A DNA stretch of 5,208 nucleotides from an uncultured Alphaproteobacteria bacterium (GCA_944391365.1 CALXTH010000062.1:1-5208); one strand, 5' to 3'; positions 1-5,208 are shown, counted from the stretch's first letter. Notes: a model not told the origin generated them from the sequence alone. Made by a program: numbers and translations.

Positions 1-185
1 CTAAAATCAAAAATAAAGAGCTCTTTCCAAGCGTAGTTAAACCGTAAAGACCATTGCAAATAATAGTTTTTCCAAACAAAAACAATCAGCTCAAGCTCCA
101 ACCATCTCTTCTCACGATAGCAATAAAAATTGAGAATATTTCTCCAAAAATGCCGTTCTTTAACTATGTATCCATCTGTAATCAT
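1..185 (-). CDS. Aromatic-rich hypothetical protein, 3' part cut by window edge
   Basis: An open frame starts with ATG at 185 and stays open for 61 codons to the left edge of the window, so the C-terminus is not seen. Support for translation is contextual. The stop codon of the lipoprotein gene upstream is part of an AGGGA ribosome-binding sequence (191-195), five bases before this ATG, and the intergenic gap is only 8 nt, so the two genes are probably co-transcribed and perhaps translationally coupled. About 30% of the visible residues are aromatic (five Trp, many Phe and Tyr), mixed with Arg, Lys and Glu. Residues 30-38 are hydrophobic but too short and interrupted for a clear membrane helix. 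I recognise no family. It could be a chance open frame in AT-rich DNA; the ribosome-binding site and spacing make a real gene somewhat more likely. Confidence 0.5.
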   Translation of the reverse strand, partial: MITDGYIVKERHFWRNILNFYCYREKRWLELELIVFVWKNYYLQWSLRFNYAWKELFIFDF

Positions 186-193
186 GGGGTTCC

Positions 194-826
194 CTATTGC
201 ATTGTTTCAACGATTTTTCGGGCTAATTCCACAGCATTCCATCCAGAAGAATTAAAGCCGAATGTAGAATCAAGGCCTTTGGGCTCATCCAATAACGTCA
301 GCAACGCATATTGTTGGTTAGCTGTTGCAAAATGTCCGATAAAGGTTGTAACAACTTCTTTGCTTTTAGCCGATTTATAGTCTGTTGACGTTAGTCCAGA
401 GGCTTTTACATCTTCCATATAAAGTTTGCGTGCATTACCTTTGACGACATTCAGCCTCAATTTTTGTAAAGTCTCGTTATCTGTAGACTGAACAAAATCA
501 ACATAACCAGCAGTCAGCTGCCGTGGATTAACTTTGCCTTTTTGATGTAACCAGGGACTAATATTCTTTGGTCGATACAGGTAATCCTGAATATAGTCAT
601 AATCCTTGTTTTTGCTGACAGATACAGCATTTAGAACTGTTTTGTCGCCCATATTTATCAAAACAAAAGCACCGCCCTGAGTTTTGAATTTTTTAACCAT
701 TTCTTTCAATACGGTTGTTTGTTTCTGGCAAACTGTCGATGACATATTGCAAATTTCATAGGTTTCTGTTTTATGCGCACAACCTGTCAACAACAGCGGA
801 ATCAATACCAAAGGTAGCTTTTTCAT
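194..826 (-). CDS. Lipoprotein with a degenerate FtsI/PBP transpeptidase-like C-terminus
   Basis: The protein has 210 residues from the ATG at 826. Residues 1-16 form a lipoprotein signal peptide: two lysines, a hydrophobic core and the lipobox L-T-G-C with Cys16. Ala17 at the +2 position is compatible with outer-membrane sorting. A C-x6-C pair follows (Cys26, Cys33). The rest reads like a shortened class B penicillin-binding protein. Residues 51-70 resemble the strand and turn 'A-V-V-M-D-x-x-T-G-E-V-L-A-M-V-S'. K98-V-N-P-x-Q-L-x-x-x-Y108 resembles 'V-T-P-L-Q-L-A-x-A-Y'. L123-R-L-x-V-V-x-G and the segment T161-F-I-G to A206, with D180-E-P-K-G and F189-G-F-x-x-x-G-W, match the C-terminal end of alphaproteobacterial FtsI. 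The SxxK and SxN motif regions are absent, and the KTG box is replaced by G144-L-T-S-T. It should therefore not be a transpeptidase. A longer start at 898 lacks a signal peptide and is rejected. The FtsI kinship is from memory of family motifs, not a search. Confidence 0.8.
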   Translation of the reverse strand: MKKLPLVLIPLLLTGCAHKTETYEICNMSSTVCQKQTTVLKEMVKKFKTQGGAFVLINMGDKTVLNAVSVSKNKDYDYIQDYLYRPKNISPWLHQKGKVNPRQLTAGYVDFVQSTDNETLQKLRLNVVKGNARKLYMEDVKASGLTSTDYKSAKSKEVVTTFIGHFATANQQYALLTLLDEPKGLDSTFGFNSSGWNAVELARKIVETMQ

Positions 827-835
827 AACGTTCAT

Positions 836-841
836 CCTTCT
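836..841 (-). promoter_or_regulatory. Ribosome-binding site that fixes the lipoprotein start
   Basis: AGAAGG on the minus strand ends nine bases before the ATG at 826 and directly abuts another in-frame ATG at 835. The spacing favours 826, and translation from there begins exactly at the M-K-K of the lipoprotein signal peptide. The upstream start at 898 would put 24 charged or polar residues in front of the lipobox. Confidence 0.6.
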
Positions 842-907
842 GAAAACAATGGCCAAAGCCCTATATCTCCGATTTTTTTGAGCTTGCTCATCTTTCATTA
901 TTCTGTT

Positions 908-924
908 TGTAAATTGCCAGAATT
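908..924 (+). repeat. 17-nt direct repeat, copy A
   Basis: TGTAAATTGCCAGAATT occurs here, in the AT-rich region upstream of the lipoprotein gene, and again in identical form and orientation at 1487-1503 inside uppP. The match ends abruptly on both sides. In 5.2 kb a 17-base exact match is unlikely by chance, although the AT bias raises the odds. Its meaning is unknown. Confidence 0.55.
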
Positions 925-998
925 AATGATATTCAAAAATTACAACAAAATAACATATTCGCAATTTAAGGAAAAAAGCTCAATTTTGATGTTAATCA

Positions 999-1178
999 AT
1001 GTTAATCTGCCTTAATGAGCTGCAGACCCCAGATACCTCTGTTGAAAGGGCTATTGATAAGGTGCTGAATTTCAGCCAAAATTCTTTTGCAATTTTCAAA
1101 AGTTCGCAAATTGAAGAAAAAAGGCGTATTTTAAATATCGTTTTTGCGAACTTTTTGATGGATGGAAAAAAATCCTGA
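999..1178 (+). pseudogene. Remnant of a large serine recombinase (C-terminal fragment)
   Basis: A plus-strand frame of 59 codons, open from the stop at 993 to the TGA at 1176, encodes a piece typical of the C-terminal part of large serine recombinases. From memory of that family, the pattern N-F-S-Q-N-x-F-x-I-F-K-S-S, then Q-I-E-E-K-R-R-I-L-N, then V-F-A-N-F-x-x-D-G-K-K is characteristic of the segment after the coiled coil. The N-terminal catalytic resolvase domain and the recombinase zinc-ribbon region are missing, and nothing in the three plus frames of 899-998 looks like them. Intact relatives usually carry on for some 15-20 residues after the D-G-K-K motif, whereas here a stop follows one codon later. 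The piece therefore appears to be broken at both ends. The ATG at 999 has no convincing ribosome-binding site. The fragment points toward, and ends about 55 bases from, the 3' end of the tRNA-Leu gene. Confidence 0.65.
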
Positions 1179-1190
1179 AATATCAATGAG

Positions 1191-1226
1191 AAAAAACTTC
1201 AGCCTCCTATCAAATTTAGGAGGCTG
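1191..1226 (-). terminator. Rho-independent terminator of tRNA-Leu
   Basis: On the minus strand a perfect 9-bp GC-rich stem, CAGCCTCCT pairing with AGGAGGCTG, extends by one A-T pair around a 7-nt AT loop. It is followed by AAG and six T residues. It begins 7 nt after the encoded CCA of the tRNA. On the plus strand no T-run follows the stem, so it works in the tRNA direction only. Confidence 0.85.
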
Positions 1227-1233
1227 TCAAGAT

Positions 1234-1319
1234 TGGTGCCCTGGAGAAGACTCGAACTTCCACTGCCTGGGGCAACATGCACCTGAAGCATGCGCGTCTA
1301 CCAATTCCGCCACCAGGGC
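1234..1319 (-). tRNA. tRNA-Leu (anticodon CAG)
   Basis: The minus strand folds into a complete class II tRNA of 86 nt including the encoded CCA (1234-1236). The acceptor stem is GCCCTGG paired with CCAGGGC, with A as discriminator base. A D-arm with GGTAGA follows, then the anticodon stem CATGC/GCATG with loop TTCAGGT, which gives anticodon CAG for the CUG codon. A long variable arm (TGCC-CCA-GGCA) as expected for leucine and a T-arm with loop TTCGAGT complete the fold. It lies 51 bp after the stop codon of uppP in the same direction and is followed at once by a terminator. No base looks degenerate, so the tRNA should be functional. Its 3' half is a common type of integration target, which matters given the recombinase remnant beyond it. 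Confidence 0.97.
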
Positions 1320-1331
1320 AACGCTTATTCT

Positions 1332-1359
1332 TCTATAATACTTTTTTATAAAATGCAAG
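1332..1359 (-). promoter_or_regulatory. Candidate promoter of tRNA-Leu
   Basis: On the minus strand CTTGCA (1354-1359) and TATAGA (1332-1337) are separated by 16 nt. The expected transcription start falls near 1325, a few bases before the mature tRNA 5' end at 1319. Position and spacing are good. The surroundings are AT-rich, so chance matches are easy, and the tRNA might also be made by read-through from uppP, since no terminator is visible after that gene. Confidence 0.45.
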
Positions 1360-1370
1360 GACTTTTTTTA

Positions 1371-2198
1371 TTATTTTATTATTTTATCCAGGTAGCCGTA
1401 TGAATCCAGCAAAAGAGCCCCGCCCAGAAGAATTCTGTATATGACGAAAGGCAGAAATGTTGATTTTTTCAGCCACCACATCATGATGTAAATTGCCAGA
1501 ATTGAGGCGATAAAGGAATAGGTGATGCCATCAAAGGCGGTCAGCAAGGTTGTGGTCTGATGGGTTGAAATCAGCTCCCAGGCAATCAGGCAGCCGGCTC
1601 CGAAAATAGTCGGAATTGACAGTAACATGGAAAATTTTGCGGCTTCCCGTCGTTCCATTCCTAAAAAGCGTCCCATGGTGATGGTAATGCCGGAGCGGCT
1701 GGTGCCGGGGATGAGCGCCAGGCATTGTGCCAGACCAATCAGAATGGCATCAATGATGCCCAAATGTTCGACTTTGCGAATCGTCATGCCGATGTGGTCG
1801 GCAATATACAGCAATATTCCGAAGCAAAGAATTGTCCAGCCGATGATACGGGTGTTACGGAGCCATTCCATGCCGTATTCCCGAAGGCAGAGGCCGGCAA
1901 TGACGGCCGGGATTGTGGCTATAAAAATCAGCCAGAACAGACGGTTGCCGCTGTTTTTGAAATCAGGCAGGAAGCGGCTTTTTATCATGCCTTTGATGAC
2001 GTTCCAGATGGTGTCCGAAAAATATATCATGACGGCGATGATTGAGCCGACATGGACGGCGACATCAAGTGCTAATCCCTGATCCGGGAAGGTGGTGAAT
2101 TTTGAGAACAGGATCAGATGTCCGGAAGAGCTGACCGGGAGAAATTCAGTTAAGCCCTGTAGGATGGAGAGGAAAAGGATGTGTAAATTTATTGTCAT
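1371..2198 (-). CDS. uppP: Undecaprenyl-diphosphate phosphatase
   Basis: This integral membrane enzyme (UppP/BacA) removes a phosphate from undecaprenyl diphosphate, regenerating the lipid carrier used for peptidoglycan and other envelope polymers; overexpression of the family gives bacitracin resistance. The 275-residue length is normal. Motif 1 is Q14-G-L-T-E18-F-L-P-V-S-S-S-G-H27, which has the (E/Q)xxxE pattern with Gln in the first position, a known variant, and the conserved His. Motif 2 is P164-G-T-S-R168-S-G with the essential Arg. The many hydrophobic stretches fit a multi-pass inner-membrane protein. The ATG at 2198 lies 8 nt after the response-regulator stop, and its weak purine-rich ribosome-binding sequence (AGAGAA) overlaps that stop codon, so translation is probably coupled. 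It is the last protein gene of the operon. All tryptophans are TGG. Confidence 0.97.
   Translation of the reverse strand: MTINLHILFLSILQGLTEFLPVSSSGHLILFSKFTTFPDQGLALDVAVHVGSIIAVMIYFSDTIWNVIKGMIKSRFLPDFKNSGNRLFWLIFIATIPAVIAGLCLREYGMEWLRNTRIIGWTILCFGILLYIADHIGMTIRKVEHLGIIDAILIGLAQCLALIPGTSRSGITITMGRFLGMERREAAKFSMLLSIPTIFGAGCLIAWELISTHQTTTLLTAFDGITYSFIASILAIYIMMWWLKKSTFLPFVIYRILLGGALLLDSYGYLDKIIK
1487..1503 (+). repeat. 17-nt direct repeat, copy B (inside uppP)
   Basis: Exact second copy of TGTAAATTGCCAGAATT (see 908-924), here within the 3' third of the uppP coding sequence, where it encodes part of a membrane segment near I-L-A-I-Y-I. As uppP is intact, this copy is the likelier original and the one at 908 the derived or coincidental one. 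Confidence 0.5.
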
Positions 2199-2206
2199 GT
2201 TTTTCT

Positions 2207-2617
2207 CTAGTTTTTGATTTCAAGTGCATTTATGATACGTTGTTTTAATGATATCGGAGAAATCGGTTTGACCAGATATTCTCTGATGCCGAGCTGTCTG
2301 GCGTCAAGGACGGTTTTTTCCTGAGTGTCAACAGTTATCATGATGATTGGTGTCTGTTGTGTTTCAGGATGGGTGTTGCGCAGGTTTCTGGCAAAATCGG
2401 TTCCGGTTTGTTCGGGCATAATCTGGTCAAGGAGAATCAGGTCTATGCGGTAGTTGGTTAAAATTTCGTCGGCTTCGTTTGCGTTGGCGGCTTCTTTGAC
2501 ATCTTTGATACCAATTTGAAACAGGGCGGTTTTGATAAAGGAGCGGGAAAACCGGTCATCATCAATAATCAGGCAGCTGATGTTGTCAAAGGGGAAATTG
2601 TGGGAAGTGTTGTCCAT
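2207..2617 (-). CDS. Single-domain response regulator (CheY-like receiver)
   Basis: This 136-residue protein is a receiver domain with no output domain. The acidic pocket is D19-D20-D21 after the first hydrophobic strand, the phospho-acceptor is Asp64 in L-I-L-L-D-Q-I-M-P, the switch residue is Thr95 in M-I-T-V, and Lys117 stands in Y-L-V-K-P-I. All residues needed for phosphorylation are present, so it should be an active switch working through protein-protein contact, as CheY- or DivK-type proteins do. The first 12 residues are a short polar extension. The ATG at 2617 has a good AAAGGA ribosome-binding site about seven bases upstream. It lies 26 nt downstream of the M23 gene and 8 nt upstream of uppP, so it is an internal member of the operon. 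No histidine kinase is in the window, so its partner is unknown. Lack of a DNA-binding domain argues against direct control of transcription. Confidence 0.95.
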   Translation of the reverse strand: MDNTSHNFPFDNISCLIIDDDRFSRSFIKTALFQIGIKDVKEAANANEADEILTNYRIDLILLDQIMPEQTGTDFARNLRNTHPETQQTPIIMITVDTQEKTVLDARQLGIREYLVKPISPISLKQRIINALEIKN

Positions 2618-2643
2618 GTGATGTTCCTTTCACCAAAGCTGCA

Positions 2644-3495
2644 TTATAAAGAGAGGCATTGTTCGGTTCTGTTAAGTTCAAGCAATGTTTGAGGATTAAA
2701 ACGCGTTCCGTTGTGCGAGGCTCCCCAGTGCAGATGCGGTCCGGTTGCCCGTCCGGTTTGTCCGACCAGTCCGATAATGTCGCCCCGGGATACAAGGTCA
2801 CCGACTTTGACTTTGGTTTCTTTCAGGTGGGCGTACATGGTTTGCAGGCCTTCTCCGTGGTCAAGAATGACCATGTTGCCGCTGTAGAAAAAGTTGCCGC
2901 CACTCAATGTGACGATGCCGTCTGCCGCGGCTTTGACCGGGGTTCCTTCCGGGGCGGCGAGATCCATGCCTCTATGCGGGTTTTTGGGGTGGGTGTTGAT
3001 TATTCTCTGGCCTCCGAATTTGCCGCTGACACGGTATTGGTCAAGCGGCATGATAAAACCTTTTTGCCAGAAAGAGGCATCTGCGGCATTGGTTTCAAGT
3101 GCGGAACGGACGTTTTGGTTTTCTCTGACGATTTCATCAAGGTCTTCTTGTGCCGGTGTGACTTTGCGGTCTGCTACGCCGTTGATTTTTTGGATGTCCC
3201 AGCTGGTTTTGGAGATGGTGAATGTATAGTTGTCAACGGGGTAGTTTTGTTCATCATCTTCATAGAGGAGGGTTAGCTTTTGGGTGATGTCGGCATCGCG
3301 GTCAAAGGCGATTAAAAAGCTGCCGTCTTGGGCAAATGGTTGTTCTTTTCCGTTCAGGATGACTTTGTGAAGGCCGGCGGCTTTACCGCTTATAACAGAG
3401 CCTTGAGCCCGGTTTCCGCAGAGTTCAAGAGCCTGAGCCCCGGAGCAACAGAAAAACAAAATGCTAAAAGTTAAACAGATCGCCTTGTAAATCAT
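2644..3495 (-). CDS. Secreted M23-family peptidoglycan endopeptidase
   Basis: The 283-residue protein begins with a signal peptide (short lysine-containing N-terminus, hydrophobic residues 5-17, cleavage probably after A-Q-A near residue 22) and should act in the periplasm. Residues 25-105 form a beta-rich domain, and a linker with W99-D-I-Q-K-I-N-G and K111-V-T-P follows, which I know from an alphaproteobacterial subfamily. The LytM/M23 domain spans about 150-272. H174-x-x-x-D178 and H254-x-H256 supply the zinc ligands, and His223 in Y-A-H-L is the catalytic histidine, so the enzyme should be active and cleave peptide cross-links of peptidoglycan. The start codon lies inside the 3' end of xseA (32-nt overlap in another frame), with GGTG and an A-rich run before it. 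No other methionine would keep the signal peptide, so this start and the overlap are secure. Exact substrate bond and any activator are not visible. Confidence 0.94.
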   Translation of the reverse strand: MIYKAICLTFSILFFCCSGAQALELCGNRAQGSVISGKAAGLHKVILNGKEQPFAQDGSFLIAFDRDADITQKLTLLYEDDEQNYPVDNYTFTISKTSWDIQKINGVADRKVTPAQEDLDEIVRENQNVRSALETNAADASFWQKGFIMPLDQYRVSGKFGGQRIINTHPKNPHRGMDLAAPEGTPVKAAADGIVTLSGGNFFYSGNMVILDHGEGLQTMYAHLKETKVKVGDLVSRGDIIGLVGQTGRATGPHLHWGASHNGTRFNPQTLLELNRTEQCLSL

Positions 3496-4834
3496 CTTTT
3501 TTCACCAACGGACGTGTTTTCAGACTTCCATCTGCAAAGCGGATTTCCAAGGTGTGGCTTCTTTGGGCTTCTGCCGTTGTGTAAACGGTTTTTTGTTTGT
3601 TATCCCTAATCCAGGCGAATCCACGCCTTAAAACCGAATCTACAGATACTGAGTCAAGTCTAAGAGATAAATTCTTTAAATTTTCTTGATTTTTTTCAAG
3701 AATATTTAAAATTAAATACGGTTTCAGGCTGTTTTTTTCAATCAGGTTTTGTTTCTGGGTCAGCAGGTTACGAAAAGACAGGTGCAGCCGTTCAATCCGG
3801 TCATCCATGCGCTGTGTATATTCCTGCAATATTTGGTTCAGGTTGGGAATGCCGCGTCCCAGGCCGTCAAGCATGGTTTGATAGTTGGCAAAGTAGCGGT
3901 TGACGGCGTTGAGCAGGCGGGTTTGGGTGGTGGCCAGACTGATTTCGAGCTCGCTTTTGACCGGAACGGCAAATTCGGCGGCGCCCGTCGGTGTCGGCGC
4001 CCGGAGGTCTGCAACGTAGTCAATCAGCACGGTGTCGGTTTCATGACCGACAGCGGAGATGACGGGGATGTCGGAGGCATAAACTGCACGGATGACAATT
4101 GCTTCGTTGAACGGCCAGAGATCTGCAAGACTGCCTCCGCCGCGGGCCACGATCAGGAAATCCGGGCGGGAGATTTTGCCGTCTTTGGGGAGGGTGTTGA
4201 AGCCCCGGATGGCGGCTGCAATTTTTTCAGCGGCGCCTTCGCCCTGTACCGGTGTCGGCCACAGCAGAATGTGGCTGGGAAAGCGGTCACGGACACGGTG
4301 GATGATGTCGCGGATGACTGCTCCGGCGGCCGAGGTGACGACCCCGATGGTTTGCGGCAGGTAGGGAATTTTTTTCCTGTGCGCTTTATCGAACAAGCCT
4401 TCGACGGCGAATTGTTTTTTGCGCTCTTCCAATAGTTTTAACAGGGCGCCGGTTCCGGAGACCTCCATTTGTTCAATGACCAGCTGATAAGACGATTTGC
4501 CGGCAAAAGTGGTGATTTTTCCGGTGGCGACAACTTCAAGCCCGTCTTCAGGTTTTATTTTGAGAGTGGTGGCAACTCTCCGCCAACAGACGGCAGAGAT
4601 GATGGCATTTTCGTCTTTGAGCGACAGGTAGTAATGTCCGGAATCGGCTCTTTTGGCGCCAAAAATTTCACCTTTGATGCGTACATGTCCGAAGCGGGTT
4701 TCAACAAATTTTTTTATTTCTGCCGAAATTTCGCTGACGGTATATTCTTTTTGTGCCGGAGCCGAAGAAGCTGCTGCTTCAACTGGTTGCGGAACCGGAG
4801 AGGGCGGTGTTAATGTACTGAGCAAATCTTCCAT
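3464..4834 (-). CDS. xseA: Exodeoxyribonuclease VII large subunit
   Basis: XseA is the catalytic subunit of exonuclease VII, which with several small XseB subunits degrades single-stranded DNA to oligonucleotides during mismatch repair and damage processing in the cytoplasm. At 456 residues it equals the usual length. Residues 1-29 are a Pro/Ala/Ser-rich leader, and 30-125 form the OB-fold that binds single-stranded DNA. The catalytic core follows with G164-V-V-T-S-x-x-G-A-V-I-R-D-I, R231-G-G-G-S-L-A-D-L-W-P-F-N-E and G263-H-E-T-D with D277-L-R-A-P-T-P-T-x-A-A-E. Residues about 290-400 are the long helical coiled-coil region, and L402-R-R-G-F belongs to the C-terminal segment. The start at 4834 has AGGA seven bases upstream. 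No xseB gene is seen in the window. The stretch coding for residues 370-400 (about 3630-3730) is clearly more AT-rich than the rest of the gene, but the frame is intact. Confidence 0.98.
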   Translation of the reverse strand: MEDLLSTLTPPSPVPQPVEAAASSAPAQKEYTVSEISAEIKKFVETRFGHVRIKGEIFGAKRADSGHYYLSLKDENAIISAVCWRRVATTLKIKPEDGLEVVATGKITTFAGKSSYQLVIEQMEVSGTGALLKLLEERKKQFAVEGLFDKAHRKKIPYLPQTIGVVTSAAGAVIRDIIHRVRDRFPSHILLWPTPVQGEGAAEKIAAAIRGFNTLPKDGKISRPDFLIVARGGGSLADLWPFNEAIVIRAVYASDIPVISAVGHETDTVLIDYVADLRAPTPTGAAEFAVPVKSELEISLATTQTRLLNAVNRYFANYQTMLDGLGRGIPNLNQILQEYTQRMDDRIERLHLSFRNLLTQKQNLIEKNSLKPYLILNILEKNQENLKNLSLRLDSVSVDSVLRRGFAWIRDNKQKTVYTTAEAQRSHTLEIRFADGSLKTRPLVKKDDLQGDLFNF

Positions 4835-4860
4835 TTTATTTTCCTGTCAAAATCCGGTTC

Positions 4861-4889
4861 ATTTTAACGGCTTTCTGCCGATTTGTTAA
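4861..4889 (-). promoter_or_regulatory. Candidate sigma70-type promoter of the xseA operon
   Basis: On the minus strand TTAACA (4884-4889) and TAAAAT (4861-4866) are separated by 17 nt, each one base from the consensus. Transcription would start near 4854, leaving a leader of about 20 nt that contains the AGGA ribosome-binding site of xseA. The spacer holds a small inverted repeat, CGGC-N5-GCCG (4868-4880), which might be an operator half-site pair or chance. No other promoter of this quality is seen between xseA and the divergent gene. Confidence 0.55.
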
Positions 4890-4988
4890 GCGGAAAACAG
4901 CGGGTGTTGAAAATAAAAGTTGATTTTATGCGGGACAGGTGTTAGCTTTGTTATGAAGGCTAATTATTATATGTTAAATTTAAGGATT

Positions 4989-5208
4989 ATGATTGATTTT
5001 ATAAAAAAGTTTTTTTGTTTAGCTTCGGCGGAAAAAGGGCGGCGTTTGTGGGAGGCTATGGATGCCCGGCTGCCGAAAGCAACCGGTGTTACGGAAGCCG
5101 ATTGTCCGCGGTTGTGTTTATTCCGTTCATGGGTTGAAAAGCTTGACGCCAAGCAGCGTTTTTATTTGCAAACCTGGTTGACCAGACAATTGCATGATTT
5201 GGATATTG
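4989..5208 (+). CDS. Hypothetical protein, 5' part (runs off right edge)
   Basis: A plus-strand frame divergent from xseA is open for 73 codons to the window edge. The visible part begins M-I-D-F-I-K-K-F-F, then a mixed helical-looking region with A-E-K-G-R-R-L-W-E and, further on, F-R-S-W-V-E-K-L and F-Y-L-Q-T-W-L-T-R-Q-L. It has no signal peptide or long hydrophobic segment, and I recognise no family. Third-codon-position GC in the middle resembles the neighbouring real genes, which supports coding. The start is uncertain. The ATG at 4989 has AAGGA only two bases upstream, which is very close, while in-frame ATGs at 4971 (GAAGG eleven bases upstream) and 4953 are alternatives that would add 6 or 12 residues. 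The minus-strand frame over the same DNA is judged a shadow. Confidence 0.65.
   Translation, partial: MIDFIKKFFCLASAEKGRRLWEAMDARLPKATGVTEADCPRLCLFRSWVEKLDAKQRFYLQTWLTRQLHDLDI

Noticed and set aside
879..890. Palindrome TGAGC-TT-GCTCA next to a T-run, as a possible terminator
   Set aside because: The loop is too small and the stem too short, and on the plus strand the T-run precedes the stem instead of following it.
827..898. N-terminal extension of the lipoprotein to an ATG at 898
   Set aside because: It would put 24 charged or polar residues before the signal peptide; a ribosome-binding site AGAAGG sits nine bases before the internal ATG at 826, where the lipoprotein signal starts.
992..1186. 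Minus-strand frame of 64 codons
   Set aside because: It lies antisense to the serine recombinase remnant, shows no family features or good ribosome-binding site, and is best explained as a shadow.
1176..1290. Read-through of the recombinase frame past TGA, into the terminator and tRNA (possible TGA recoding)
   Set aside because: All tryptophans checked in uppP, the M23 gene and the lipoprotein use TGG, so there is no sign of a recoded TGA; the frame beyond the stop simply translates the antisense of the tRNA.
1627..2082. Plus-strand frames of 151 and 106 codons inside uppP
   Set aside because: They are antisense to a protein with intact UppP motifs, and their Met/Arg/Pro-rich composition reflects the reversed membrane-protein codons.
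2659..3276. Plus-strand frame of 205 codons
   Set aside because: It is antisense to the M23 peptidase, whose zinc motifs make the minus strand the real coding strand; no ribosome-binding site or recognisable domain.
3749..4435. Plus-strand frame of 228 codons
   Set aside because: It is antisense to the conserved core of xseA; its Asp/Gly/Val-rich composition is typical of a shadow frame.
4967..5152. Minus-strand frame of 61 codons
   Set aside because: It overlaps the plus-strand gene at 4989 with better codon composition, and would lie head-on within the xseA upstream region without a good ribosome-binding site.
1..5208. CRISPR arrays, insertion-sequence ends, riboswitches
   Set aside because: No regularly spaced repeats, terminal inverted repeats with a transposase, or recognisable riboswitch core were found on either strand by reading.

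Overview
The window looks like a chromosomal segment of an alphaproteobacterium, AT-rich in its first 1.2 kb and of moderate GC beyond. The best evidence is the M23 peptidase directly behind xseA, whose N-terminal half carries the W-D-I-Q-K-I-(D/N)-G and K-V-T-P signatures I associate with an alphaproteobacterial M23 family. A second hint is the lipoprotein at 194-826, whose C-terminus resembles the alphaproteobacterial type of FtsI. The placement is inference; no rRNA or other phylogenetic marker is present. All in-frame Trp codons checked are TGG, so the code appears standard.

Right part (1371-4988): a compact minus-strand operon reads xseA (exonuclease VII large subunit), M23 endopeptidase, single-domain response regulator, uppP (undecaprenyl-diphosphate phosphatase). 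xseA and the M23 gene overlap by 32 nt; the other junctions are 26 and 8 nt. A good sigma70-like promoter lies just upstream of xseA. Two of the four products act in peptidoglycan biology: recycling of the lipid carrier and hydrolysis of the wall. Divergent from xseA, the 5' part of an unrecognised plus-strand gene runs off the right edge.

Middle (1191-1359): a complete minus-strand tRNA-Leu(CAG) with encoded CCA has its own candidate promoter and an intrinsic terminator a few bases behind the 3' end.

Left part (1-1190): the AT-rich DNA beyond the 3' end of the tRNA looks like accessory sequence. It holds a short plus-strand remnant of a large serine recombinase (C-terminal part only). It also holds a minus-strand pair of genes 8 nt apart: a 210-aa lipoprotein and the start of an aromatic-rich unknown protein that leaves the window.

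The lipoprotein is the most interesting object here. Behind a normal lipobox it carries what looks like a condensed FtsI/PBP transpeptidase C-terminus in which the catalytic serine region is missing and the KTG box is replaced. It may be a non-enzymatic, membrane-anchored relative of the septal transpeptidase. A 17-nt exact direct repeat links the region upstream of this lipoprotein to the 3' part of uppP.
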